Program-made: the position numbers and the translations under genes
In this document: positions 36,833-48,418 of the stretch, piece by piece
Layout of the letters: the number at the start of each line of letters is the position of its first letter
Numbering within the stretch: the stretch's first letter is position 1
Assembly: GCF_022376445.1 (NCBI RefSeq)
Contig: NW_025954964.1
Span: forward strand, 1,240,001-1,304,000
Direction: 5' to 3'
Length of the DNA: 64,000 nt
DNA from: Fomitopsis serialis
Lineage: Eukaryota > Basidiomycota > Agaricomycetes > Polyporales > Fomitopsidaceae
Notes under the pieces: generated by a model
The model's input: the letters and a program-made list of their open reading frames with translations, nothing else
What the model was told of the DNA's origin: nothing
The model's database searches: none

Positions 36833-39081
36833 CGTGGTTCATAGACCTTCGCTTGTACGTGCTCACTTCATTTTCTGTCTTCTCATCATTGATGATGTGT
36901 CCCCTAGACTCGTCCTGGAGACGGATGTCTGCGTTGCCTTTATGGTCAACTCATCTCCTTCGGTTTTGGTCTGGTTCGTCGACATCGGTCGACATTGCAT
37001 TCGACAATACCTGGTCGCGCGTCCGTCTGGTGACTCCTGGCAGGTCAACCCCAGTGGCACCACTCGTTCTCTGCGTCATCTCACTATTGTTCGCTTGTGT
37101 ACGGCCGACAGACGACGCAGAGATCCGACTTGCCCAAGTCTCACGCGCTACACCCTATCCACGTCTCGGTTTCGTCTCGGTCTTTCCTCCCTCTCACTCG
37201 GTTGGGACACTTGGCCTCGGCGGTTTGTCCTCCCTCTGAGCTTGTCATCTCGTCTCGATCTGTTCCCATCTTCGATCTGTCACCATCTGGTCACCGCCTG
37301 GTTTCACCTCTCTAGGCTCATTCATCACCTGGCTCCTTTCTTGTCTCGATTATGTCTTTAGTCTGGATCTCGTCTTGTCCGACTTTTCGATTCTTCGCAT
37401 TCAGCCCGTCACGCCTTACAACCGAGGCATCGTGACCCGAGCCCTCGTCCTCCGTCTCTGCGCCAGTATATCGCCTCTGCCTCCTCCCAGGACCCTTTCG
37501 CCCGTCACTGCCTCAACTTCAAATCACCTCAAGGACCTCACACTCTGCCTGTCATTCTGCCATCCCAGGAATCTACGTCACCAGCCTGTGCCTCGATCTG
37601 CCTTATCCATATGTACTCCTCGCCTCTGGATCCTTACCCGTGAACCCCCATCTGCCTCGACTCAAACGCTTGTCCTTGCCTCTGCCTGCACCGTCCGGAA
37701 TACGCCCCGACTTTGCATCCTGCCCCGTCTCAGCCGCGCCTACCCCTCTCCCACTTGCCCACTCTCGCCCAATCAACTCTCCACCAGTGGCTACCTCGTT
37801 CTGGCCTGTGTTTTCGTCGTTCTGGTCTCCGTCAGCTTGTGTTCTTCGCTCTAACCCGCAAGGCGCCCATCGCAGCCCAAGTTGCATCTGCTGTTTCCCG
37901 TTCTACATCGCTTCGCCTCTGTCAGACTGCCTCGTCACTTTGTGGATCTATGGGGACTCTTCAAAGTCGCCTTGCCGTCGCCGCGATCCTATGTATATGT
38001 GTCCAACACGGTTGTTACCAGCCCCTCACGCCTTCGTCTGTACCACCCTCACGGTCGCCGTGCCCTCCACTTGTCTGCTGCTGCATCGCCATAGCTTCCC
38101 GCGCTCTTCCCAGCATCTGGATCCCGATTCGCCTCCCTCCATCCCCGCCTCTTACCTCGAATGGTACCGCGCTGTACCCTTCCTGTCTATCCTACTTCCG
38201 GCTCATTGCCATCGACTCTGGCAGCCTCGTCTCACGACCGCCGTGCCTCGGCTTCCCGTCTTCCCCTCGTCTTGTGAACTCATCGCCTTATGTCATTACG
38301 CCTCCCCCGGTCACGATTCGCGTCCTACTTGACTTATCAGAACGATTTCCCCTAGTTTCCTTTGGTCTTGTCCCTCGGATAGATATGTATCTCCTCTTCG
38401 CCCTTGGACTTTCTGGTCTTTGTCTCTTGTGCCTGAAACGACTCTATCATACTGTACTATGCGTATTTTCGGTCTCGTGAGGACAGGGGCTGCATTCCAG
38501 CACCGGACGCGGTGTTGTGGTGCAGTTTTTGCCCTTGTACGGGACAAACAACTATACGTTACTCAGCTTCTATTTTTTCCTGTATGTCTCGATGGACTTG
38601 GCCTTAATTTGTATGCCGTTGCCAAACAGTCGAATAATTCATTGAACCATCCCTTGCCTGAAAGCTCGAGTGCGAGGAATTATGGACATGCTTCGAGCAG
38701 CGTCCGTCGACCGAAGGGCACCCAGTGTGTTGATAGCGATTCAAACGCCTCGTGAGCAGCGAGCACAAAGGATCGAGACATTGACCCTGTTCGAATCATC
38801 AGTGCATTGTCGTGACCGCCTCGAGTCGGGTCCGGGCAACTATCGCTGACTCTATGCGCACGAAGGCGTGCCTTTCGAGAGCTGGGTAGGAGGATCCTGG
38901 TGATCAACTACCGCTTTGCAATTCAGTAATACGTGATATGAGCAAGGAAGCTAAAGGCTCAGGAGACAGTAGGCAAGACTGCCATCGCTGCCATCTGCGC
39001 TGTATCCGCCGCCGGTCCGCCGACGACAGGCGTAAAACGTGACAGCTTCTGCCATGCCATTGTGCGCCCGCGACTCGGAGT
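36833..39081. other. Gene-free spacer with a pyrimidine-rich tract
   Basis: About 2.2 kb between copy B and the AFG1-like gene. From about 37150 to 38350 the plus strand is strongly rich in C and T, so stop codons are rare and overlapping open frames of 159-255 codons occur in all three plus frames. Their products are low-complexity Ser/Leu/Pro/Arg strings with no family motif, so I treat them as by-products of composition. Confidence 0.5.
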
Positions 39082-41517
39082 TTATTTGTGTGCAGGGTGA
39101 CCGGACGCATTCATAACAAGGCTATCGATTCTCTTCAGGTTACAGTAGCTGTGATGACGCCCAGTTGACACAGGCTTCTCCGGAGTCTTGTCCTTGTTGA
39201 CCTTTCCTCCCGAGTCCTCGTATACCTTCACCCCGCGCCCCCACTGCTTCGCGCGCTCACCCCAGTCGTCGCGTACTCCCCATATATGCGCCTCATGCAG
39301 ACGCGGGGCTTCAGGCCGACCGTCCTGTAGACCCGATGTACCCTCATTCGCCGCCTCGATTGCGAAGTCGCTGGAAGGTGCGGTGCTCCGGGGACGCTCC
39401 CAGTGGGTCGTATTGTGGCTACGGCCTGTGCCAGGGGTGTCTGTGAGCACACCTGCCTCGGAGCGCTCCCACTTGCGTGAACTGAGAGGGAGGGGAGTCC
39501 AGTGTTCCTCTTGGGCGTAGCTCTCGCTTGTCATTTCGAGGAGACGGGACAGGGCGCGTTTGAACGCGAATTGCTCGTCCTTGCCTGTGGTTCAAGCAGT
39601 CTGAGAGTCAACACAGCATGAAGAGCACGACTAACATTATATACTAACCAGAGAATATAGACAGCGTATCGAGCGCGAGTGCAGATGTAGGTGCCCTCGG
39701 TGCCTCAGCCATGTTCGGCGCGTCGTAGGAAGATATGTTAGGTCTGTAAACGTCTTGAGTTTCTGCGATTGCTTCGGCCATCATGACGTCGACGTCGTGT
39801 TGCGGTGGATGGCCGGTAGCATTGCCCGAGGCGTCGTCCAGCGCAGGAGTAGGGGCATCAGGGAAGAACAGCCCTTCGGGCTTCGTCTCCGAGAGGCAGA
39901 CAATCCTACACCTTGCTTCGTAGAGCGCATCGATGAGGGAGATAAACCGACGTGCTTGATTCTTGGCCGAAAGCTTAAGGATGGGAATGTCTGTGAGAAC
40001 GACGGTATGATATGCGGATGCCAAAGTGATGTAGTCTGCTGGGCCTAGAGACTGCGAGACAGTTAGCCGCCTGAACGTATGACAAGCATTCGACATGCCT
40101 CTTCACATAATGGTGCAAAGGCGAACTTGCATACGCCTCCCGCAGTCCAGGGGACGTATATTCTCCGACCGAACACTACCAGATCTGCTGGCTTAGAGGC
40201 TGTTTACCGTTAGTCTTCAAAGAGTACCCTGAAAAACTAATACTTACTGGTGTCGGGTCCAACAAACGACCTCACCTTCTTCTCAAACTCTTCATCCTGT
40301 CCTGACACATACCAACTCGCGCCCTGACCCTCGGATCTGCTCGCCCTCTCGGCGCGCCAGTCCTTCTCCGAACGCATGAGCACCACAGGGCACCTCGCCT
40401 TCAGCGCCTCCACAAAGGGCTCCAGCCGCTCTTTCTGCACGCCATTCTTGTAGAGGTCGTCCGGCACTTTGTTCGAGCTGCCGACGACGACACCGCCCAT
40501 GCGCCAAAACCACGAGAGCACGTCAGCAAGCAGGGTAGCGCTCGATACGTCAAGCAGCTGGATCTCATCGAAGACAAGTAGCCAGTGGTGGAGAATGAGA
40601 CGCTGCGCGACGACGAACGCGATGGGGGGCTGATGGGCGGCGGATGGAGTTGTCCCGAAGCGGGTCGCCTTGCGGACCCACATCGTTGGCAGCTTCCCAG
40701 TGTCGAGCAGACCGCGCCAGCGCTCGCGAAGGGAACGTGTCCAAGGAAGGGTTTCGGAAGTAGGATCAGACGCAGATGGGTCGGCAGAATGTACATTGGC
40801 CATACGGACCCTCGTCTCCTCCCAGACCGCACGGTACACCTCGAGCACGAGCTCGCTGTAGTGCTTGCGCGCCTTGAACGGAGTAGGCATGGCTGCATAC
40901 CAGAGGTCTATCAGGAAGCTCTTGCCGGAGCCTGGGGGGCCGGTGAGGAGAAGACCCTACTCCCACGTTAGGAGTCCGGTCGAATTGAGAGAGGAGGCCA
41001 TACTTTGGGGGTGGTCAGCGCCGCGATCTCCTCTGCATGAGTACGGATGCGGATGAGTGCGCCATACTCCGAGGCCGCCGTATCCGCATCTACCGTAACT
41101 TCTGCGTGGTCTGCAGGGGCCCACCAAGGTCGTGCGTTATCACCGAGTTCCCTCTCACTGCCGCTATGGTGAATGTAACGTGTCGCTAATGCGGGTGGGG
41201 CGTAGCCGTCTAGCTCTCTCTGTAGCCTCCTGAGCTTCAAAACGCATGTAAGTGGACGCATGTCCGGACTGCACCAAGCATGGATCGCGCACCTGTGCAA
41301 TAACCCTGACTTGTTCGTCGTCGAATCTCACCCGACCCAAGGCGACCAAACCTCTATATCGTTCCAGCAAGTCCAGCTGCTGAGGCACGCCAGATATCTC
41401 TGTGCTGTAATGCCGTGGCGGACCAGTGGCTGCTATTAAACCCGGAGATGCTGCACGTAGTCCAAGATAGGCCCGGGTCGACTTCTGCGTCCCTCCACAG
41501 TAAGTGCGAGGAAGCAT
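39082..41517 (-). CDS. AFG1: AFG1/LACE1-like mitochondrial AAA+ ATPase
   Basis: AAA-family ATPase of the mitochondrial inner membrane, implicated in turnover of misfolded respiratory subunits. The start at 41517 gives a basic leader (MLPRTYCGGTQKSTRAY). RYRGLVALGRVRFDDEQVRV follows, then RRLQRELDGYAPPA and GLLLTGPPGSGKSFLIDLWY (Walker A). LLVFDEIQLLDVSSATLLAD holds the Walker B motif, then VVVGSSNKVPDDLY, VFGRRIYVPW, the SLGPADYITLASAYHTVVL block with FISLIDALYEARCRIVCLS, and KDEQFAFKRALSRLLEMTSE near the end. The frame is intact across the introns examined. The C terminus has a long extra Ser/Thr/Pro tail after the ERALSRL-like motif. It is divergently placed relative to the tRNA at 41682. 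Confidence 0.93.
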
Positions 41518-41681
41518 GAATCCGGAGACTTGAAATCAAACGAGACAAAGCATGTGCATGGACATTGCCCAAGTTCAACCAACCTTCCTAAGGTTGCCCG
41601 CCCGAAGTGCAGAACGCGTTCACGGTCCTTGGCCGTCATGAGTCTTCCAGATATATAAGCCATGGAGGGGTCAAAGTTTAT

Positions 41682-41755
41682 GGGTCGGTGGCGTAGTTGG
41701 TTATCGCATCTGTCTAACACACAGAAGGTCCTCAGTTCGAACCTGGGCCGACTCA
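41682..41755 (+). tRNA. tRNA-Val (anticodon AAC), copy 2
   Basis: Identical over 74 bases to 19486-19559. It has the same AAC anticodon loop CTAACAC, acceptor stem GGGTCGG/CCGACTC and T arm, followed by a CCTTTT stretch typical of Pol III termination. A TATA-like ATATATAAG lies about 25 bases upstream (41650-41658). Confidence 0.93.
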
Positions 41756-41942
41756 TCCTTTTGACACATGTCACGATTGAACTGAGCCTGAATGAGTCTC
41801 CCTTTTACGAAACGAAAGATACACACGTAGTTGCTACACAGTTTTGTAGGAGTACAGCAAATTTTGTCCGGTATAGTGCAACCTGATGTAATACGTACGC
41901 GCCCGAATAGTCACTCGGTCTCTAGTTCATCACACAATGTGG

Positions 41943-44428
41943 CTAGAGGAATGGGAGCCACACCTCAGGAGTCTCGGGTATGCCATCAGGGTGCATGTAC
42001 ATATAATCACCCTTCGAGTATACCTCCCTGATAGGTACGCGGTGGCTGATAGGCATCGCGTCAGCTACTAGTAATATTGCATTCCGAGTCATAGTATGGA
42101 CACGTACTTTATTCTTAGATGGTCCGCCACAAGGAACGCATCACCATGCGAACCGGTGACGAGCCACCACGGATCGTCACACAGTGCACACTGGAGGAAT
42201 TTCTGGCTTTCTGGCTTCTTCTGCGCTGCAATTGCGCCTTCTCTTCAAGAGGAACGGCGCGGCGCTTCTCATCACCTGAGACTCGCACCCAACGGACCGT
42301 TTCACAGTCACGGATTATGTGCAGCGACAGCACCTGACAAACCGATGAGCAACTGCACGTTACACGACGGAAGGAATGGATAGCTTACTGCTCGACGCCA
42401 GTTCATGATGAGCTTCCCCTCGCTCTTCCTCGCCCACGGAACGGGGATCTCGTTACAAGTAAGCCGCGCATCCAGATCGTCCATGTGCCGAGCAGTCGCG
42501 CTCTCTGGGTCGAGTCCGGTTGCCTGGATGATGGATCGCATTGCGCGAAGATCCTCGTCGAGGACAGGGCGGAGCGTCTTGGCCGACCACGCGCGGAACA
42601 TCGAAGCATTCGCTACGTCGTACTCATACGGGTCGTCAAAATCGTCCCGCTGAGCACTGCCCGGGGCGCAGTACTGTCGCTGGCACCGATGCGCGAGCAC
42701 GCCAGGGTAGCGCACGTACTTCCGACACTGATTGCAGTGGAACCAGGCAATCGCAAGGTCGAGGAGCTCCTGACTGGGATGAGCATCCGCCTGTCGTCCC
42801 AGACGCTCTGCGACCATATTCGCCAGCTCTGCTTTCCTTCCCGCCTGGTAGCGTTCAATGAGCGCAGGGACGCATGCATCCCGGAAAGTCCTTCGAGTGA
42901 TCTCGACATCGTTCGAAGCTTCCACGAGCGCGCGGAGTTCGGGTATCAGGGCCATGTCTGCGAACTTTGGTGTATGCTCCTTGTTTGCCGTAAGGCGGAC
43001 CTGCGGTCCTAGCTGTAGCTTAAAGACTACCCAGCGTAGGTCGCACAGGCGAGAATGGAGGAACATTCTCTTTCCTCGCGGAGACGTGCACTCTGTACAT
43101 CGTCATGGATGCTGTAACATCCGTACGAATATTTTGCCAACCTATCCCGGAAAGGGTTTAAATGAATCAAGGAATGGCCTCAATAACTCGTGGAAAGGAC
43201 ACACCCTTGTCTGTAAATTCCCAGGGATACGGACACCAGGGAAGCTGTTCAAAGCAGCGAAGTTTTTCTCCTCCATTTTATCCAAGTCTTCGCCCCAGCC
43301 CTCTTCGCGGAGCTTAACAACAATACTGAAACATCCTGTGAGGAAATCCCGGTGGCGAGCCACACAATTGATTGCCACTTACTCTTGCTGCCGTCTCTTC
43401 AATAAATTTCTGTACCATCTTCGACACACCTTGGCATGCTGTGCGAAATCAGCGATGTTCACCGAATCAAATGGGGTCTGACGTACAAGGCGGATGGCGT
43501 CCGTGTGCTCTTTCAGCTTTGACAAGTATGTTTCTAGCGTGTTTCCATTGTTGCACAGCTCCCTTATGCGCAGCACAATTTCCCTTCGTGCGCTTTCCTT
43601 GTAAAACTTTTGCTGATCATTTGGTGAATACTATGAGTAGATGCTCAGTCAGTAGTACAGTCACAATGCTCCCCAGAAGCGACATGGAATAAGACATACA
43701 CTCAGTACGTAGGGAGTATAGTCAATGCTGTTTTCATTTCCGAGGGTTAGCTGGAAGCGACCTTCTGTTGGATCAACAGTCTGTAGACTGTGGTGGTGTC
43801 AGTAAAGCAGTAAAAAGGAATAATGGCCGCGCACATTCCGTCGAAGCGTGTGCCGATGCATTCATCGCAATACCTGGCGGAGAACTCCCATATCACATGA
43901 TGTGAGCCGGGTTTGCAGCAATTCTGTTGCAAAAGACTTCTCAGAATGAGGTGCTAGCTGATAGCCAAAAATCATACATGGCAGTAAAGGTTGAATGCGA
44001 GATTCGCATACGCAGGCTCGCTCAGATGAGCGGGACAGTCCGGCATGCCTTCGATGTTCTTTCTCGCGGCGGCCACACGGCCTTCGACCTACGCTTCTGC
44101 ATCAAAAAGGAGCGATACACTTGTTCGTACGCGCAAGGCGTAGTAGATCCATAGGCTCGAGGTACCCGAAGATCTACGCAGGTTGTAAGCATCGCACCAG
44201 ATTCAAGTGGCACTCGAGTGTCACTAGGAGTTGACAAAGACCAACCTCGTGTATAATGTCCAGAGGCATAACAAGAAGAGTCTTTATTCTACTAGATGAC
44301 ATAATGCTTGTCTCGTTGCTTGAGATGTTCTCTTGGTGTGCCATTGGTCGCTGGGTGTCTGTCTTTGAGATGCTCCCTACTGGGCTTGAATGGAACACTC
44401 TTGCTCGCTTTCGCATTAAAGGCATCAC
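41943..44428 (-). CDS. F-box-domain protein, copy 2 (inverted paralogue of the gene at 24.4 kb; frame lesions)
   Basis: Reads [11 protein letters not shown], then [31 protein letters not shown], and [23 protein letters not shown] in shifting frames, then a Cys-rich segment ([16 protein letters not shown]), [37 protein letters not shown] and the long exon near 42400-43070 ([66 protein letters not shown]). A later exon is off by one base near 42220 (LEEKAQLQ against [10 protein letters not shown]). The last exon ends [20 protein letters not shown]. Both copies have five bases where six are expected between SKAVW and AR, which points to a lesion inherited from before the duplication or an alternative structure. 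I cannot tell a pseudogene from an error-affected gene. Confidence 0.55.
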
Positions 44429-44815
44429 AGTTAAGCCGAGTAAACGAAGTCACTGTATAATTGGTACAACTTGACCGAGGGGGGCCGGGAGGATGACGGT
44501 GGTCAAAGAGAAAGTAGCCAGCAGCCACAATGGGGCGCGCGTTACGCGTTGTGGCTTAAACGCGGTCACGTGGGCATGTACACTGCAATCGGAACTGGAA
44601 AAGGCGACCATTATAATTTCATCGTGATTTTATCATGCCGGGCTTCGACGTCGTCGACAACACCTGCTTGTACACTGCTGAGTCTTGTACAGTTGGTCGG
44701 AGGATGGCAGAAATTACTGTAGGAGCAGTGATTGCTTACGGCTCGTTGTCACCTCAAATCTGTTCTATGTTCTACAAGCAGCGTGATACAACTATGTGAG
44801 GTGTCTCTGCGAGCT

Positions 44816-45690
44816 CTACAGTCTTGCCTTGACGACCTTGCTGCTCAGCAAATCCTCAAGGTCCCGGAACTTGTAGTAAAATTCCAGAGACTCGGGGTTC
44901 GCGACAGTCCCACTTGCTTGAGAGTGGATCCGGACACGATCTGCTTCACGGCAATCTCTATCTTCTAGATCTGTCCTACGGATCTCGTCAACCTCGAATA
45001 TGTACGCAGGCACGTGCCGCGGGCTGAGTGCCGCCGGATGGCTGCGCGTATGCGGTTTGTCAGAGCGTCGTCGAACGGATAATTCGGGCGCATCTTGAGG
45101 AACAAGAGAACGCGCTCGTCCTTGTCTTGCGGCCGCCGTGCCCGACACATACGAGTCGTCGACAGCGTCGGAGAAATCTTCGAGCACGGAGAGATCTCCG
45201 CTGAGCCAAAGCGGACGCCACTGGGTTCAGGACACCGTCACTGTCAGGAATTTAGCATGGTCAACACAGGCTCACAGGTGGGCCAGCGAGTGAAACGTAT
45301 TGTAATTCCTCCGGCCAAGTATCATCAACCCATCAGTCTTCGGGTTCTTGACGATGAAGTCACCTTGGTGCCATGTACGCCTACCCAATGTTCAGCGCCG
45401 ATCCTTTTGAAAGCAACCACTTTTGGTCCATACCAGCGTAAGTAGAAAAGTACGCCTTCTGGACTTTCTCTCCAGAGTCATCGCCCCAGAAGCCGAGCGG
45501 TTGCGACGGGTGTGGTCTACTAGTAGTGCAGACGAGCTCGCCAGGGACACCCGTGTCCTCGATGCTCTTGCCGCGGCATCGAATATTTCAACCTTCATGC
45601 CCAAGAGCTTGCCTTGAATCTCTGCAATGTTTAGGTTGGTCCAAAACTGTGCTTAGTGCAATAGATACGTGAAGCGCTTACCTCCCGCAT
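44816..45690 (-). pseudogene. Relic of acetoacetyl-CoA synthetase (3' part only)
   Basis: Fragments in successive frames match the C-terminal third of acetoacetyl-CoA synthetase: ALPVYAGE at an exon end, then IQGKLLGMKVEIFDA, GKSIEDTGVPGELVC, PLGFWGDDSGEKVQKAYFS, GDFIVKNPKTDGLMILGR, DGVLNP, RPQDKDERVLLFLKMRP, SPRHVPAYIFEVDEI, KIEIAVKQIVSGSTLK and SGTVANPESLEFYYKFRD. At least six frame changes are needed, and an expected donor after ILGR reads GA instead of GT. No N-terminal half is found upstream. The gene is therefore a decayed remnant, not an assembly artefact, because the lesion density far exceeds that of other genes here. Confidence 0.72.
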
Positions 45691-46451
45691 AGACAGGCAA
45701 AGCGATATGGGCCTTGGATACTGCATCGTCTCGTTCGCCATGCTGACCGGGACGCCCATCGACGGAGCGCTCCTCGGGCAAGGCTCCGTGTGCAGTGGCC
45801 CAAGCCGGCCCGTCGTATTCAGCGCGGTAAGTCTCGCGTGAGACCGCTGGTTGAGCGCTGGCTGATTATGCGTCGGTCAATGCAGATCGTGATGGTGGCC
45901 GGCGCTGGGTTTACGTGTATAGGGAGACATTTCCTCGTAAGGGTGAAGGGCACGCAGTGGACGTAGATGGGCGGAAGTGGGCGGAGGATGCATAGCGTAG
46001 CAACACGGACGGGATTGATGTATCATAGACGTCTGTATCACCACTACAGTTCATCGCCTTGTACTATCACCGAAAAGACACAATGATACTTATACGTCAC
46101 CGCATGTCGAGGTGCACTTAGTACCTGCCTGTGGCAGATGCTTAGTGCCCGTTCTGGCATGAGCGCTATCCTGTGTACTCGAGTACTACGCGCGCATTCT
46201 TGCTCCGGTCTCTCTGTGCCAGCCAGTTGAGTGACGATTCAACGAAACAGAGGTACGTACTGGAGGTGACCGGTGACAGCTACAGGCTGTAGTATAACCT
46301 AAGGTTCGCGAGATGACCATGAACGGGACGTTTCACGTGACCGCGTCGCGCTTGGTACTGTGTCGGCGTTGGTGTGAGGCTGACGCGGGACGTTGGTCGC
46401 GGTCAGAATCGTGAGCCAGCCGCGTCCGCCGGGCTGACACCGTATCCAGAG

Positions 46452-46459
46452 TATATAAG
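46452..46459 (+). promoter_or_regulatory. TATA box without an identified gene
   Basis: TATATAAG on the plus strand, followed by a C/T-rich leader typical of fungal 5' ends and an ATG at 46604 that runs only a few codons before a stop. A donor-like GTGAGT lies just downstream. Confidence 0.45.
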
Positions 46460-46639
46460 GACCTCTGGAGCAGAGCGAATCGTTACCCCGCCTTTCCTTC
46501 CCACCTCCATCTTCTCCTCCTTCAACGGCCTCCTGCCGGCTGTTGGACTCGTGCACGGGCTATCCACGGTGAACATTGTTCTCTCTCCTTGCCTCATACT
46601 CACCATGTATCCTGCAGCCTGAGACAAGGTGAGTGGGTT

Positions 46640-47035
46640 CCGTTCCGCCGGCTTGTCTGTGGTTCGTGGTTCTTGGTCCGGCTCCCCTCATGTACCATCC
46701 ACCCATCGCGCCTGTCATACCCCTCCTACCTGTCCACTCAACTCTCGCTCATGTAGTGTTTGTGGGTTCGTTGCGGCAGCGCCGAAGGGCTGCTGTCCGC
46801 TTGCCCCCGCGTGCGGAGCACATGCCGCGGGTGGCCTACTGACGGCAGCACCGAAGGAGCTGTCCGTCCGCCCCCGTGCCGAAAGGCTGCGGGTGGCTTC
46901 GCCCTCGTGCTGCGAGTGGCTATATGGGTTCGTGGTTTGCGTTTCGGGTCACCGTCTCCTGCATGTATCTCCTCATCGCGCATGTGTCGACCCTCCTGCC
47001 TGTCCATCCACTTCCGCGCCTGTCTTCGTAGCTAG
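46640..47035 (+). repeat. Imperfect direct repeats
   Basis: Two units of about 65 bases (near 46770 and 46832) share GGCAGC(G/A)CCGAAGG...CTGTCCG...GCCCCCGTG...GCGGGTGGC. The flanks repeat too: GGTTCGTGGTT with a GTA(C/T)C...CATCGCGC...CCTCCT(A/G)CCTGTCCA block occurs near 46665-46740 and again near 46925-47010. The similarity is partial, so the duplication is old. Confidence 0.5.
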
Positions 47036-47056
47036 AAAACCTGTGATGCCCGCAGT

Positions 47057-47116
47057 CTGTACCACCAACGGGTCGAACACGTTCCAGTTGGCGCGCGTGA
47101 GCCGTTGGTGGTACAG
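47057..47116. repeat. Perfect 15-bp inverted repeat (hairpin)
   Basis: CTGTACCACCAACGG at 47057-47071 is the exact reverse complement of CCGTTGGTGGTACAG at 47102-47116, separated by 30 bases. It could form a cruciform or a stable RNA hairpin. Confidence 0.85.
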
Positions 47117-47543
47117 GTTGTGAATGGTTTGTGAGCATGTACTATATGCACTGTGACGTACGAATACTCAAGTACTCAGGTTCAGGCAGTCCGTTCAAGG
47201 ACGAGGCGCCTTCGTCGACTGTTGCGAATAAGTACCTACTTTCGACGCGCTATAGTACTGCGCGGCAACCGACAGCCCCCATTACAAGGACATCTCAGTG
47301 CGTTACCCAGACGCCGAACCCCTGCGTAGAGCTGAAGTGAGACGATGCATGGCCGTTGGTAGTGATTCCTGCGTGAGAACTTCTCAGCGAAGGCATTTGA
47401 TATTTAAATTGTACAACACCTGAAAGAACGATGCAAGGCGCGCACCTCCTTCTCGCATACCGATATACGTGAAGCGAAGGTTTGACAGAAGGCCTAGAGA
47501 CTTTCTTTAGGGTCGTTTTAAGTACTGCCAACAGTGAGCCCAT

Positions 47544-47602
47544 AGAAGACCGTCCTCTCCTCCGTCAAAGGGGTCTTCTTTAGGGTCTCCCTAGGGGAGA
47601 CT
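47544..47602 (+). repeat. Hairpin short interspersed repeat, copy 2
   Basis: AGAAGACC...GGTCTTCT forms one hairpin, and AGGGTCTCCCTAGGGGAGACT forms a second palindrome at the right end. It is the best preserved of three copies. Confidence 0.65.
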
Positions 47603-48418
47603 TACGGTGAGCAGAGCGGAGCAAGGATCATCAGTGGATACTTAGGTGGCGGCAGGAGGCCGGTCTGTTCACCGAAGGCTTCGTACATAGTGCAAGCCTG
47701 AGCGCCGAAGACCGAAGCGACTTGCATCTCACCGTCACCGAACTATTCGTTGCACTCATCTCTTATAATCCGCAGTCGATGTGCAATGCCAAGCCGCGAC
47801 GTGCACGATGCGACATAGCCCTCTCCTCAGCTCGGACGATTTGCAGCACCAGTACTCGATTAGCGTTGGAGAACTCTTGAAGAACTCTCAGCTTTATTTT
47901 TCCCCAGTGCAACGACCTCGACGCCGCTTGTCGGACTCGCAGTGCTGATCCTTGGCTACCGCAGCGAGCACCGATTCGCCAGTAACAAAATTGATGCAAT
48001 GTATTCAGTCTCGCTCAGCATCTAGGTCGGCCCGTCCTTACTGTTCATGACGAGATGCCGGCCGAATATCGGCCTTCCAAGTTGGTGTGCGTCCATTGTA
48101 CTACTTGACCAGCCTGATCGTGTCCAGGTTATACGAAGTCAACGAAAGGTCGCGTCTTTGCGGTATGCTGTCGCATACTGGACGACTACAGTCCCGGATC
48201 GCGACAGTGTGGGCGGAAGTAGCTATGGAGTCGCACCCTGCATGTTCGTGCGTGTGGTCTCATGATTGCACTAATGAGACATCTGACTCGCTATTCTAGG
48301 GCACGACGTTTACACCGCATGCCGTCAGTCCGCTAGGACATCCAGGACGTTATTTACGCGTGTGCGACGGCGCGTCGCGTCGCGCCTGGACAGTGCACAC
48401 AACCTGTCAGGGAGCACT

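Larger units (their letters stand above)
45691..48418. other. Gene-poor region between the synthetase relic and the GH43 gene
   Basis: About 2.7 kb. It includes a good TATA box (46452-46459) followed by a pyrimidine-rich stretch and a short ATG frame of five codons, so a transcript may start here, but I see no convincing product. Imperfect direct repeats, a perfect inverted repeat and a hairpin repeat copy are listed separately. Confidence 0.5.

Noticed and set aside
37713..38480. 255-codon plus-strand open frame
   Set aside because: Three overlapping frames of similar length exist in the same purine-poor tract, so length is not evidence of coding; no motif is seen.
46374..47123. Two successive plus-strand open frames after the TATA box at 46452
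   Set aside because: They are short and cover the imperfect direct repeats; their Cys/Ala/Pro products look like repeat-derived by-products.
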